This document shows positions 44,700 to 56,185 of a stretch of 64,000 nucleotides of DNA, piece by piece. The notes below the pieces were generated by a model. The model saw only the letters and a list, made by a program, of their open reading frames with translations. It was not told the origin of the DNA and ran no database searches. A program made the position numbers and the translations under genes. Source of the stretch: Chytridium lagenaria (lineage: Eukaryota; Chytridiomycota; Chytridiomycetes; Chytridiales; Chytridiaceae); the NCBI GenBank assembly GCA_025449115.1, contig JAHLKC010000105.1, forward strand, positions 1 to 64,000. Reading direction: 5' to 3'. The stretch's first letter is position 1. Every line of letters begins with the position of its first letter.

Positions 44700-46454
44700 A
44701 TCTTCTCTCAGTTTGTAAGTGTACGAATTGTTTTCCTTTACAGCCTTAAGAAGCGACAATACTTCGCTGAGTCCCCTCCATTCGAACGCTTTCTGCAATA
44801 TTTAGAGCGTTTAAACGAGCCTTAGCAGATTGCTATGCTGGATGCCAGGCAAGGCCTGCCTTTCCCTTTGGCTTCAGTGACACCAGGCTAATACATATAT
44901 GTCAAGGCAAAAAACGAAGGGAGGAAGTGTGAGTACAAATGGCAATGATTAAGGACAAAACAAGATTATGCATACATTTATGGTTTTGTTTGATCATTGG
45001 TAAAGAGAATGGAGCTGTTATCGCCCGTCTTTACGACTTCCTCAAAACTGCTGTCGACTTCAACGTATCATCATCATCCAAATAAGTCCTATCCAGAGTA
45101 AACGCGTACTATTCTTCGTCTCCGAAGACATGGCAGCGGCCTGCTTACATGGTTGAGAAAAAGAAAGGCGAAGCTGGAAATAGTGGAATAAAGCTATACC
45201 TTGTCACCGAATGCTTCTGCAGCTGGAGCAACCGTGCTTAGTTCGCTTCTTCCCTTGTTAATATCTATTGACAAGTTACATCGGAAAGCCTCGTCTACAC
45301 AAGCATGTCGGCTTTACGTTCGCCTGCCTCTTCTTCTGATTTTGGCTGCACGACATATGTTTAAGAAAGAAGAAATCGAACGTCAGTACAAGTTCTCTGT
45401 ATAACTTTTCTCACTCAATCAGTATAACTTCGATAAACAATTTTTCGGTAAACTCACCGTATATATTTTTGTGTTTAATGGTTGCGGTCTCTCCTTCATC
45501 TTCGTTGACTTCCTTTTCTTTTTCTTCCTCTCTTTTTATTCTTATCGTCAGCAGTCCGGGGGCAGGTCTGACTAAAATCGTACGTCACAACGGTTGCGGT
45601 ACCATCATCCTTTGTAATATCCAGCGCAAGGATAGACGAGCTATCATCTTTTCCGGATAATGGGAGTGAGTCGAGTTCGTCTTCGTCATTCGCCGTTTAG
45701 TCTTGTCTCCTGATGATTAGTCAGTAAAACATCAAAGCAAGCAAGTTATTTGAAGTAAAGAAATTATAAATCACACTCTTGCCGACCTTTAGTATTTCTT
45801 CGCAAGCTTGTTGTCTCGCATTCCACCTTGGCAAGGTTTGCATTCGTCGAAGGAGCAAAAAAATCCCAAATATCGCCAAAAGCTTCCTCACTAGCAAACC
45901 AAGTCTGACTTGATAGAATCTATAAATCTCTATAATGGTGTAGACGAGATATTCTGTATCGGAAGAGAAAATGGTGGATACCAAGGTCAAATTACATTAA
46001 ACAAGGGATGATAGCGGGAACTGCAGCAGACAGGAGACCAAGGATATATAAAGAAGAAGGCTCTACTTACGTGCCGCTAAAACGACGACTAACTCCTTCA
46101 ACTTCGTAACGGTGGTTTGGATCAAGGTTTGGCCCACATCCTCCATAATGTGCTGTGGTTGTCAGTTCCAAGATTTTTGCTGAGCTTAAAAAAGACTATA
46201 GAAGCTATAAAATGATGTACAAACGCTTTTATTTCAAAACGTAACGAAGGGCATTAAGAATTTTAACTTCTAGTAAGAAAAACTTAAAAGTGAATGAAAT
46301 TGAGGTTGACTTCATATAAAACAAACCCTTCCACGACATCAAAAAAACCCCCGGCAGCCTCCTAACAAGCAACAAATATATACCCTCGACTAGCGTCAAA
46401 AATAAAGAGCACGAGGCGCCATCTTCATTATCACGTAAACTTAAAGATGGTTAG
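44700..46454. other. Region without a supported gene
   Basis: Short frames exist (45201-45404 plus, Leu/Ser-rich; 45721-45990 minus, with hydrophobic IYRFYQVRLGLLVRKLLAIF) but none shows a family. A small unrecognised membrane-protein exon at 45721-45990 is possible. Confidence 0.35.
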
Positions 46455-47272
46455 TTAATTGATCAGTTTAAGTATCGATTGTAAAGCGACGCTAAAAATA
46501 TTTTTACTAATTTGCTTACCTGAACTTTTGCCGCCAAGATATCCTCTAAACTTTCCTTTGCTACTTCCCACCGGACCAGAGGTACACCACCAATGTTTCC
46601 AGGCGGCACTTTTGATCCACAAGATCCCTTCAAAATCCAATAAAGTACGTTTTGGTCAATGCTTTGGACTTGGCGGTCCTTTGAAGTAGGGCGGAAAAAT
46701 ATGGACCTGTTTTGTTTCCGCGTCTATCATAATATTTAGTAAAACAAGTATCATAGAGCTAGTTACTTGATGCAAACAATCTTGTAATTCATGGTCGCAG
46801 CGAGGTCTCGAAGAATCAATGGGAGACGGGAAACCGAGATGTCGGAAGCGAGTCGCAACCATTGAAGCTCGGGAATTTTAACAACAGGGTTTGAAACTGG
46901 AAGAGATGCGGCAAGGTCTTGAAAGACCATTTTATTCTTTGCAGCAATGGGGACAAGAGGCTCCGTAACCTGGTTAATGTATTCATCGACAGCCTTTTCC
47001 TCGGAAGGAAACATCGAAACGGTAGCCTGTCTTGTCAATGCCGACGCATTTTTTGAGAACGAAGACGCTGCAGCATTCAAGGTGAGCTTTGAGCTATCAT
47101 CGGAGTTATCGATATCCGCCGACTTTGAGGAAATAGAGCACAATGCCAACGACGCTGTAATTAGTTCCACTAGCTCTTCCGTAGTAGACGATTTACTCGC
47201 TGCAACTTCTTCAGCTTTCCCACAACGGGCTCTTTCCTTTCGCCTCACTCCGCCATTCTTGTGTTTACCCAT
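46455..47272 (-). CDS. MGKHK-family hypothetical protein A
   Basis: Not recognised, but clearly paralogous to the gene at 47949. It starts MGKHKNGGVRRKERA, a basic, possibly nucleic-acid-binding or nuclear-targeting start, followed by a low-complexity Ser/Ala region. A conserved block follows, KIPELQWLRLASDISVSRLP with LRDLAATMNYKIVCIK, and then a GTAACT...GATAG intron. The next exon has GNKTGPYF and KALTKTYFIGF, matching RENRTNGTVSI and GLTKTYLDGL of paralogue B, before a stop. Protein A thus appears much shorter than B and lacks most of its C-terminal half. Confidence 0.55.
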
Positions 47273-47948
47273 ATAATTTAGCTTACAGTATAGGTCGCAA
47301 AGAGCGATGTTAGGCTGCGTGCGGTGAAGTAATCCTTGTAAAGATGCCCGTCGTTGAGAGAGGTATTATTTGTAATTAATCCAAGGGATCCGCAATTGAT
47401 CCGACGGGGTTAGAATAAATGCCCATGACAGAGCTGGCAGTGACTCTCAACATCCCTTTTTAACTAGCGTTAATATCCGTCCGCATCGAGATTGACGATC
47501 GCTGCTGTCAGAAACAGCGACTTTCCTCAATACGTCTCTTGACCATCCCAACAACAAAGGCAAACATAAGATTTTTCATCAACTTGTAATGTACATCTCT
47601 AACATTACTGGTTGATCGGCCTAGGCTCGCCCCGCGTCCATCTGTCAATCACGAAGAAGACGCAGGGCAGAGAAGGAACACTGCTGATGATTGTGTTCCT
47701 ATCAAGAGTTTACCTGTGCTGCGTTTTCTTTCCACTTCGTAGAATCGTTACTTGAAAGGCGTAGGCTCACTTCATCGCCGTCTCTGCATCTTCAGTGTCA
47801 GCATCGAAGGACATACTGGCGAATACTTGTTAGACTCTTGTGAGTAATTAAGAGGTAAGTCTCCTTTATTTATTTTCAAAAATCCGTTCAGCGATAAGCT
47901 GAGCAAGCGTTTTACAGATATCGATTTGATCATCCACTAGAAATTAAT
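47273..47948. other. Shared upstream region of the divergent MGKHK paralogues
   Basis: 676 bp between two head-to-head starts. No coding frame or obvious repeat. It probably holds both promoters. Confidence 0.4.
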
Positions 47949-49597
47949 ATGGGGAAACACCACAAAAGCGGTTCGGCCAGAAGGAAGGAGAAGGCGCTCC
48001 GTCACAAATCTTCTGAAGTTGCAACACAAGAAATGATCAACTCGGAAGGACTGTCGACTGGCTTGGCCAAAATTGAAGGCTCTACTGCTGCCCTTGAGAA
48101 TTCCTGGCAAGTCACCGCTGAAGTGACTGCTCCTTTAACTTCAGTGCCGCCTGCACAACCTACCGTTTCCACCCCTCCTTCAAGAGAAGAGCTTGTTGCT
48201 GCGAAGACAAGTCACCCGAAAGATTCAAAGGCTGTGTGCCATGATGAAATTGATTCAAAAATTGATCTTCCCGTGGCCTCTTCCTAGCGTTCCTAAGGCC
48301 AATATTCCTGAACTTCAGTGGTTGACATTTCTTCTAATGTCTCGGTGTCAAAGTTTCCCGGTATTACTTCAGGGCCTTATTGAGGGGATGAAGTATAGAA
48401 TTATCAGCGTCAAGTGAGTTTCATGTGATTACTCTCAAATTGATCTGATGCTCCTTGTTAGACGCGAAAATCGAACGAACGGAACCGTCTCCATTTTGAT
48501 TCAAAAGACTGAGGAGTCCGAAGGCTTGACTAAAACATATTTGGATGGGCTGGTGAACGATTCGACCGCGTCAGGAGCTCGTATTGCGGAGCAAGTTAAG
48601 CCAGCCGTTCTTTTGGAGGCGGCGAACGAGCCTTTAAATGAGATAATCTCTGATTCGGTGGAAAGGCATTACACCTCTTGGGCCGAGCTCGGCGAGTTCC
48701 AAGACTCTCAGCTGGATGATATTGGTTGCGTTCTTATCCGCGAATCTGTCATGGGGCCCGTCTGCAGACGCTTATTTAAAGGAAACGGGTTGGAGCTGCT
48801 TGGATTGAGGTTTTTGTCTGAGTTAAGCGATCGCAGGGCCCGAGAAGTCATGCCCGCATGGATGGATCTAAGAGACTGGTGCGGAGGAGTTGAGGAGTTG
48901 TCGAGTGCGAGGAGCTCGATGGAGCTTGATGGAGTGTGTGCGGACGGCGTCCAGGGATATTATGTGCTGGCCTTAAAAAAAATCGGAAGTCCTACGGGAG
49001 GTGTAAATACGACGCGAACCCGAGGCGAATCTGTTATCGACATTGTGAAGGCAGCCATAGGTGAGTGTTTACTTCTTAAAAGCTTAGTTGGCACCTACTA
49101 ACAAATCCTTTTCAAAAGCGATGTATTGGATACGCTTTTACGAAAGCCACTATCTCAAACGGCGCGTTCCCAAAGAAATACGAGATTCCGGCCAAGCGCA
49201 TGCTGAGTATGTTGGCCGTCCCTGGCGCGGATGCAGACGCGACTTTTAAATGCTGTCTGTGTTTTTCCGAAAAACCGATTTTTTCGTGGATGTTTCATCG
49301 AAGAAAAGCCTCAGGAGACCATTTCTGTTCGATATTGACGGGTGCTTCCGGGCCGTTTCGAGGGAAGGTGGCCCTACTTCGTATATCATTGATAATGATA
49401 TCCCCAAATATGGGGTGAGTGAGTCGGGTAAGCATATAGGTGTTTTCAGTAATGCCTCATTCATTTGTCAATATGAAGTTAAAGTGTGTTCTGAAGGTCG
49501 CGTGAGCATTCCTGCTCAAACTCCTGTCAATGTTCCGGTGCGACGGGGATTTGGTTTAACTTCTGCGTGGAGGTCTGCGGCTATGCAGTGTCGTTAA
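47949..49597 (+). CDS. MGKHK-family hypothetical protein B
   Basis: Not recognised. It starts MGKHHKSGSARRKEKALRHK, like paralogue A, then a Thr/Pro/Ala-rich spacer. The conserved IPELQWL block ends GMKYRIISVK, with a GTGAGT...GTTAG intron at the same place as in A. The third part (48462-49063) is long and unique to B: VERHYTSWAELGEFQDSQLD, IGCVLIRESVMGPVCRRLF and EVMPAWMDLRDWCGG. A final part has IRFYESHYLKRRVPKEIRDS and FFVDVSSKKSLRRPFLFDID. One extra T near 48287 shifts the first frame. No known fold is recognised. Intron conservation shows a true gene duplication. Confidence 0.55.
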
Positions 49598-50134
49598 GAG
49601 GCAGTTTAATTGCCTCTATTTTGTATCGTGTTATGGTTTGGATTAATTCAAATGTCATAATTCTCTAGGCTTGAAAAGCTTAATGACTTGAGAACACATA
49701 TGCGACCTTGCCTGTGATATCCTCTCGTAATTTATTTGTTTTTCTCCCTTTACAATAATGTTAACAAGCTCGACCATTTGTTGTTCTTTTGTTTCTACTC
49801 CTATGGCATGACACTTTATTGATATCAAACCCTTCACATTAAAATGAGCTCATGATAAAACAGCATGAATTGCATTTGGAAATGACGCAGAAATTCTCCG
49901 AGTGAAGGGAGGTTAAGCAATGCGGAGTGAAGCTGCATCATCAATTTGGTTTTTTTCAAAATGGAATCAGATATGTACAAAAAAAAAAAAAAAAAGAAAA
50001 AGAAAGAAAAGATTTTTAGACGGAGTTTGAAAAAATATAAAAGCGTGCTCCTCTCTTTTACCATTTCCCCCCATTTTTTTTCCATTTGTTCATTCACACA
50101 CACTCAAATTTAATTCAACCCATCCTCACTTGCA
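49598..50134. other. Spacer with a 17-A run
   Basis: No gene. A run of 17 adenines at 49979-49995 continues as an A/G-rich tract. Confidence 0.5.
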
Positions 50135-51886
50135 ATGGGGTCGTTGAAGAGCCAGCTCGCTCGCATGAACGCAAAGTTGGCCGCCTTTACAACAAGAGTC
50201 TTCAAGAAGCGTAGTCTCACTACATCCTCATCCTCTTCTACTTCCACCCTCATCCACACCTCGCATCCCCTCCATCCACCCCTACTCCGTCATCTTTACC
50301 ATCCTCACTCACCTCTTCCAGCCCGACCCAAATACCGCCATCTCCCATTTCGTCGTCACACTGTCTACTTACGAGCTCGAGCCTGAGGTCATCCCCGCCA
50401 TCTACTGCGATTTTCTATACTGGCGAGCACCCCTCCCTGTCCTCGATTTCGACATCTTTTCTCCTACCGCCAAGACCATCTCAAGCCCCGAGACTCCAGT
50501 AGTTGTGCCGGCAGAGTACAATGACTTCATGTTCTGGAGGGAGTCCCTCCCAATTATTGACTTTGATGACGATCTTGCGGCAGCAGCTCATGATGACAGG
50601 TTTGAGGTCTCTGATTTTGTGAGGTTGTTGTAGGGATGAAGGGTGATATTACCGTTGAAGTTGCCGCTCGGATTGCTGTGGAAGAGAGTAAGACCGATGT
50701 TTTCGTTGGAAGGAGGGAGGAGGCAATGGAGTTTGGGGACATGATTGAAGGCCTGGACGTCGTCGTGCACTTCTTCGACCCGCGCCACTATTCCAGGGAG
50801 TTCCTTCGGCGAGGGTTTCTTCATCTCCTTCGCGTCCCGGGGTATGACATCCTCGCACGTGAGGCCCTTGCTATGATGGATATGAGGAGGAGGCGAATGT
50901 TGTGGTGACTGGAAAGAATAACAGGGATGACCTGACCAAGGAGGAGCTTGAAGACATTCATACCCCATCCGCCGGCATTGCCGTTGGAAAGGACAACAGG
51001 GAGGAGTTTGTTAGGGAGGAGTTCGATATGCCTTCGCTATTCACCAGCACTGTCGTTGCAAATAACCACATGGATGAGCTCACTAACGAGAAGGCCGAGC
51101 ACACCCCTACGCCATCCACGGACAACCTCCCTGCCGCCGGAAGGCAAGTCCAAGCTCACCGACGAGGAGTACGATGGCATTCCTACTCCATCCACCGGCA
51201 CTCCGCCTGTCGTGGGGAACAAGTCCAAGGTCGCCCGCAAGCAGGCCTCCAGTGGCGTCAAAATTCCCGCCACCAAACGCTTTGCGAACTTCAACTCCAG
51301 GCTCAACAAACTCGCCGAGGCCAAGAAGGCTGATGGCAAACGCTTTAACAAGCTCGTGAAGAAATTGCAAAGTCATAAGACATACGCGGAGAAGATTGTG
51401 TCGAGTGTCGTGATGGCGCTGGCTGCGTTGAGCACATCCTTTAGTCAGATGTCGAAGCAGATGCAGGACGTGAAGGAGTCGGTTTCAGATTTGAAGTTCT
51501 TTAAGAAAGTCGTGGAGGAAGAGGATTACGAGATGAGGGTAAAGAAGGCAGAGTTTTCATTTTGTAGGCTGGAAGCTTACATGAGTGCAGCCACTGGTGT
51601 GTTGTATGATTTAAGCCAAGGGAGGTTTGATCTGAATGAGCTTGCTGGGTATGTCAACTACGGAGTCGAAGAAGGCGAGCCAGAGGTGGTTCAGCCGGAG
51701 GATGGTAACAGAGTTAGGTCTCAGCCCACCATGGAGGACATTTCTGGAGGCGATGATGACGACGGACATTTGGAGTTTATTAATGTTGATGGTGATGTTG
51801 ATGAAGTTGTTGAAACTGTTGATGTTGTTGAAGAAGTCCTACCCGCCACTCCACCCCTCAATCTGCTCAGGGTAACGAGGAAGTAA
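50135..51886 (+). CDS. Hypothetical repeat and coiled-coil protein
   Basis: Not recognised. It starts MGSLKSQLARMNAKLAAFTT. Two similar segments follow: IPAIYCDFLYWRAPLPVLDF and VPAEYNDFMFWRESLPIIDF (about 50390-50575), a duplicated motif. Then come about four copies of a 28-30 residue unit of the kind GKDNREEF...EE...IPTPSTGT (50902-51240). A coiled-coil-like region follows (FNSRLNKLAEAKKADGKRFN, VVMALAALSTSFSQMSKQMQ), and an acidic Asp/Val-rich end (VDGDVDEVVETVDVVEE) stops at 51884. The frame changes at least twice upstream of 51140, so an indel or introns must be assumed. Confidence 0.45.
50902..51240 (+). repeat. Tandem repeat of about 84-90 bp in coding sequence
   Basis: About four imperfect units encode (V)GK(D/N)NR-(D/E)-(E/D)(L/F)T-EE-x-IPTPS-x-G. 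The second and third are the most diverged, and the units lie in different phases because of indels. Confidence 0.55.
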
Positions 51887-52676
51887 TTGACACCCAACCC
51901 TCTCCCGCGGCAACTAACATTCCTGGAGGATATGATACTTCGGCTTGAACAACTCGCACCACCCGACCGAGCCTCCAACCGCTCTTTGCTGAGAATGCCG
52001 TTGAAGAGACTATTTCACCGAGCCCGCCCAAATTGATCTAGACGTACCCGTTGTCATCAACTTTTTCTGTCAACCCGACCAAAGTTTCCCTGCGGGTACT
52101 CGATGCTTTTCGTTTGGCAATGGTATTGAGGTCAATGACGATGAGCCGGAGCGGCCTTCTTCTCGCCCGCGTCAACAGAGGAGGAGGGATCCAGGAGGCC
52201 TCGATGATTATTTTTTAAATTTTGTATCTTTTTGTTCCTTTCGTTTTGTTATATTTTTTCAGCCGCGTTTATTCTTCCTAGGCTTTTTGTTTACCCACTT
52301 ATACTTTGATCTGTGAGTCTGCAATTCTTGTTGTTTGCTCATGTCGTCACCTCCTCTCAAATTTTTATTCCTGGGTGTTTTTCTCTACATTACTACTTTT
52401 TTAACATGTTTTTCACTTTTTTGTTATTCCATGTAAGCCCTCGTTCGATGAGTGTATTATTACTATCGTCTTCCTTTCTTCCTCTTTTGCGCAAAAGAGG
52501 GGAAGAAATGAAGACAGTAGGATATGATACTGAATTTTGGTTTTTTTTGTATTCTATCCATTTGCCAATATTAAATAAGCAGGAATCCTTCCTTTGTTTT
52601 CCATTCCACCGTTTATTGGGAGTTTTTTTGCAGTTTGATTTCCAAGTCAATGCAAAAAGTTGACAATCTAGCACAC
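51887..52676. other. Spacer, pyrimidine-rich
   Basis: No gene supported. T-rich on the plus strand from 52210 to 52620, with no motif-bearing frame. Confidence 0.4.
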
Positions 52677-55250
52677 ATGATGGTTCTTCAAGAAGCCTCA
52701 ACTTTCTTTGCAAGGCTCGTTTTAGTATTTACCTGTTGGAATCACAGCGGGGTGTACGTATAGTTCCATACATCCTCTACGTTCTCAGTTAAGCACGCTC
52801 AATTGCAACAGAGTGTTTTTATTCTTCTCGTTGTGACAAGACTTCCCCACCCTATTTTGTCATCGCTTGCAGTGTTGGCGCTTCACTTGAAGCGCACTTT
52901 GAAGTCTATCTATCCATACTAATCATAGCGATTTCAGTAAATAAAGCCATTGGCGCTGTCTTGTTTCTCTATGGACACCTTACACAGAAACGGATTGACA
53001 ATACGAAAGCACAGGAAGCAGAGAACGACGTTTTAAAGCCATACTTTCAAAATGATGAGGTGAGCAGCGGCTTTTCATTCTTTTAAAGCGATTATCTGGG
53101 TATTTCGGCTGAAATTCGCTTATTTCAATTCTTCATTGGGAATTCAGAAGTCGGTCACTACTTTAGAGAAGAACAAGACTGAGAGTATGGAACTTGAGAA
53201 TGCCGCGACCGATGTTTCAAACCACTTACTTGAAAAGAATGAATGCAAAACCGCCATCGCATCAGGAATGCAAAAACTACCTGGCGATTTTATTTCGGTA
53301 CCGAACGAATCTATTGAGCCTTGTCCCCACGTTCCCCGCCCCGTCACAGAAATCGGGAAAATGGAGGAAATGAAAAGGAAGTTTAATATGAAAATAAAGA
53401 AGAAAGGCTCGCGAAAGCCAATTCGCGTACTCGTTTCATCACAAACTCATGAGGTAAAGCTCACAAGTTTGTCGTCCTTTTTCCTCCTTTCATTTTCGAA
53501 ACATCCGTACTTTTCCTATTTACTGACGAATCATTTGACTCAAAGGAGGCTACCACATTACTGAAATCGACGAATACTGCAGAAGACCTCCATTCTCCAC
53601 ATCTTTCAAAAAACGATGGCATCATTCCCATCATGGCAGCAACTGTGCATATGGCTAGCGATGCTTCAGTGACGGCAAACCAAGTAAACGAATCAGTCCC
53701 AGAAATTACAAGTGAGTTTATTATAGAAGACTACAAAAAGGACAAGAAGAGGATGAAGAAGAAAAAAGATCGCGTAACAACAACGTAGAGAAGACCAAGA
53801 TGGTAAGAGAGAACTCTTTCCATCAGACGTCTCCACAAGTTATCTACGAGAAATCTTAGGGTTGATTTAAAGGTTCTTTTATGTTTTTAGCCCAATCCGA
53901 TGAAGAGATTCACGAGGATAAGGCTTTTAGCTGGATACAACGAATCAACGAAATTCGACAAAGCGAAAATTAATCAAACCTCTGTTGTGAACTCAAACAC
54001 CGCCGCTTTGCACCGACCCCGAATCTGCAGTGACATCTACAAAGTAAATCAGCATATATATTAATATCCTAATGTTTAACTAACTTACTTCTCGTATTTA
54101 CAATTTCTTACCTTTTCGATCTATCCGGATTAGCACGACGTCGAAGAAGCCAGAAAAGAATGGAACGCGTATTTCTACTGAGGGTAGCTATTCGCTCAAC
54201 ACTGAGGAAAATTTCAAGGGCTTTAACTCTGAGGACGTTGGAAATACTAAGCCCAGTTCATTCACAGAGACACGCAACGTAATTACTATCTTCGTCCGAC
54301 TTACGATTACATCATATTTATGATACTCACACACACTTCTTCCATTTCTTTGTTCTCGTCAGATTGAAACCACAGCTATACCGCATTTATGCGAAATTCG
54401 CACTTCTGCCGGGACGTCTTGGGCTGATCTCATTATGGCGGAGTTCGAAGAAAATATGGTGAAGACTACAGCACAGATCAGTGAGAGCGTTAAAGAACAT
54501 GTTGCTACGGTGGAGGTTACTTGGGCTAAAGAGAAACTTTACGCTGGGACTATTTCGGTCGATGCTTGTGAGGTTGATAATCTTGAACTTGAACACGGGA
54601 ATACGGAAGAGACACTTGAAGATAAATCCAACGTTTTGATGTAAAAGCTGAGTATGGATGTGCGGAAAAATTAGTTGAGGATCATACCGCCGGCTCTTGT
54701 TGGAAGTTGAGTACGGAAATACGGACAGTTTAGTTGAGGATAAGGCCGACGTCTTTGATCGAGAAGTTGAGTATCGAGGTACGGAAAAGTTAGTTGAGGA
54801 TCATACCGCGGGCTTTTGTTTGGAAGTTGAGTATGGAATACGGTCAATTTAGTTGAGGGTGAGGCCGACGTTCTAAGGGATGAGCTTGTCGAATACCATG
54901 AAGCTACGAACGTTGGTCATTTCAAAGACAATGGTTCGCATCCTTTAAAGAAGGTGCAATCACTCGCTGTGCTTCCGCTTGGTACTGCAGGAGTTAATAT
55001 GGGGGAGAGGCTACGTTTCGGACGTGACGCTGAGTTCCCAAAGTTTCAGAATTGTACGGTTTTCAACTTCCTTTGCCGTCTCCACCTTCCACGATTGCTT
55101 CGTCTGATAGTAGCCAAGCCGATGAGGATGATTATCTACCCACTTCCCTGTCTACTCGCTCCACGACGGCCTCGATTGAAAGCAATCAAGAAGACGAGGA
55201 CTGAAAATACGTTTCAGCGTACCGAGATCTTGCGAATTCCAATGTTTTAG
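52677..55250 (+). CDS. Hypothetical protein with N-terminal membrane segments and tandem repeats
   Basis: Not recognised. A possible start at 52677 reads MMVLQEASTFFARLVLVF. A later exon (about 52873-53059) holds a hydrophobic helix, FEVYLSILIIAISVNKAIGA with VLFLYGHLTQKRIDN after it. A GTGAGC intron then leads to a polar, Lys/Glu-rich exon from about 53149 (KSVTTLEKNKTESMELENAA). Later small exons are basic (KKKGSRKPIRVLV) or acidic. At 54560-54880 a 21-residue repeat LEVEYGNTExLVEDKADV occurs. The frame around 55060-55250 is Pro/Arg-rich. Overall it looks like a membrane-anchored, fast-evolving protein. Exon structure is tentative. Confidence 0.4.
54560..54880 (+). repeat. Tandem repeat of about 63 bp in coding sequence
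   Basis: Four to five units containing GAAGTTGAGTA(T/C), a GTACGGAAAAGTTAGTTGAGG-type core and GCCGACGT(C/T), about 63 bp apart. They encode EVEYGNTExLVEDKAD. Alternate units carry CATACCGC(C/G)GGC in place of AAGGCCGAC, so the array may have grown as a two-unit block. One-base differences shift the phase. Confidence 0.65.
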
Positions 55251-56185
55251 CCGTTTTAACCTCAAATTTTGTTTCATTGCAGACTGTTCAGCGTGTCATG
55301 AATATTGAATTTTATAAAAGCTTCCATCGTCTTTTTGTGATAGTTTGACTTTAGAACTTGAATAACAATACTCGATGTTTTGTCTTGACGGGATTTTTTT
55401 GAAAGCAATTTGTGTATTCCAAGAAAGGGGGGGAGTTCATACACTATTGAAAGAGAAGATGACGGTGCAGCATGTTGTGTGAGACTACTTCGTGGAGGGC
55501 TTTTGCTAGTTTAGGACTGTCCTCTCTACTTGGGTTTGGAAAAGTAAAAGTTAGCAGCTAACACTGAGGAAAATAATATTTGGAGTTTAAAAGAGCTAGT
55601 GCAGTAAGCATCCATGGCACAGATGTCTTTAAAAACTCCCTTACAGCATGTCCAATGCAAATTCTGAGATACTGAGATATAGACGTCAACGCGGGTAGGC
55701 CTGCACGAAATGCCAATATTTGCTTTAATAGCTTTAGCTTTTTTGAACCCGTACAAGTAAGATGATATTTATGGTGAACCCACGAAGAGCTCGCTTTTAA
55801 GCTGTCGTGGTATTGTCCAATCAGGAGCTGCCGCGCTGCGGTAAGTCTGAAGGTAAGTATGGGGAAAGAACAGCGAAAGGTTTATTTAAGACGCGTCTGA
55901 TCCAGCAGAAAATGATAATCTAAAAGAGTTTCGTGAACATAGAGTGAAGCGTAAAGCACTGTTCCAGACAGGTTGCCTCAAGTCATATATGAACGGCGAT
56001 ATGTGAAACGAGTCAGAAAGGAACACAGTAGGTGGTGTCAGGAAACGAAAAATAATGTCAAATAAAAAACATATGAAGGGTACGTTTATAGGCGAGAAAA
56101 AAAAGGGAACGGAAAGAAGGGAAAAGATATACGTCTATCAAAGGCCTCTAAAATCAAAAAGACGCAAAAAAAGCAACTGTGGTCT
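55251..56185. other. Spacer without a supported gene
   Basis: Only short overlapping frames. A 76-residue minus-strand frame (55526-55756) has no motif. Confidence 0.4.

Noticed and set aside
49979..49995. Poly-A run as the tail of a retroposed gene or LINE
   Set aside because: No coding or LINE-like sequence ends at it, no target duplication is visible and the tract grades into A/G-rich sequence.
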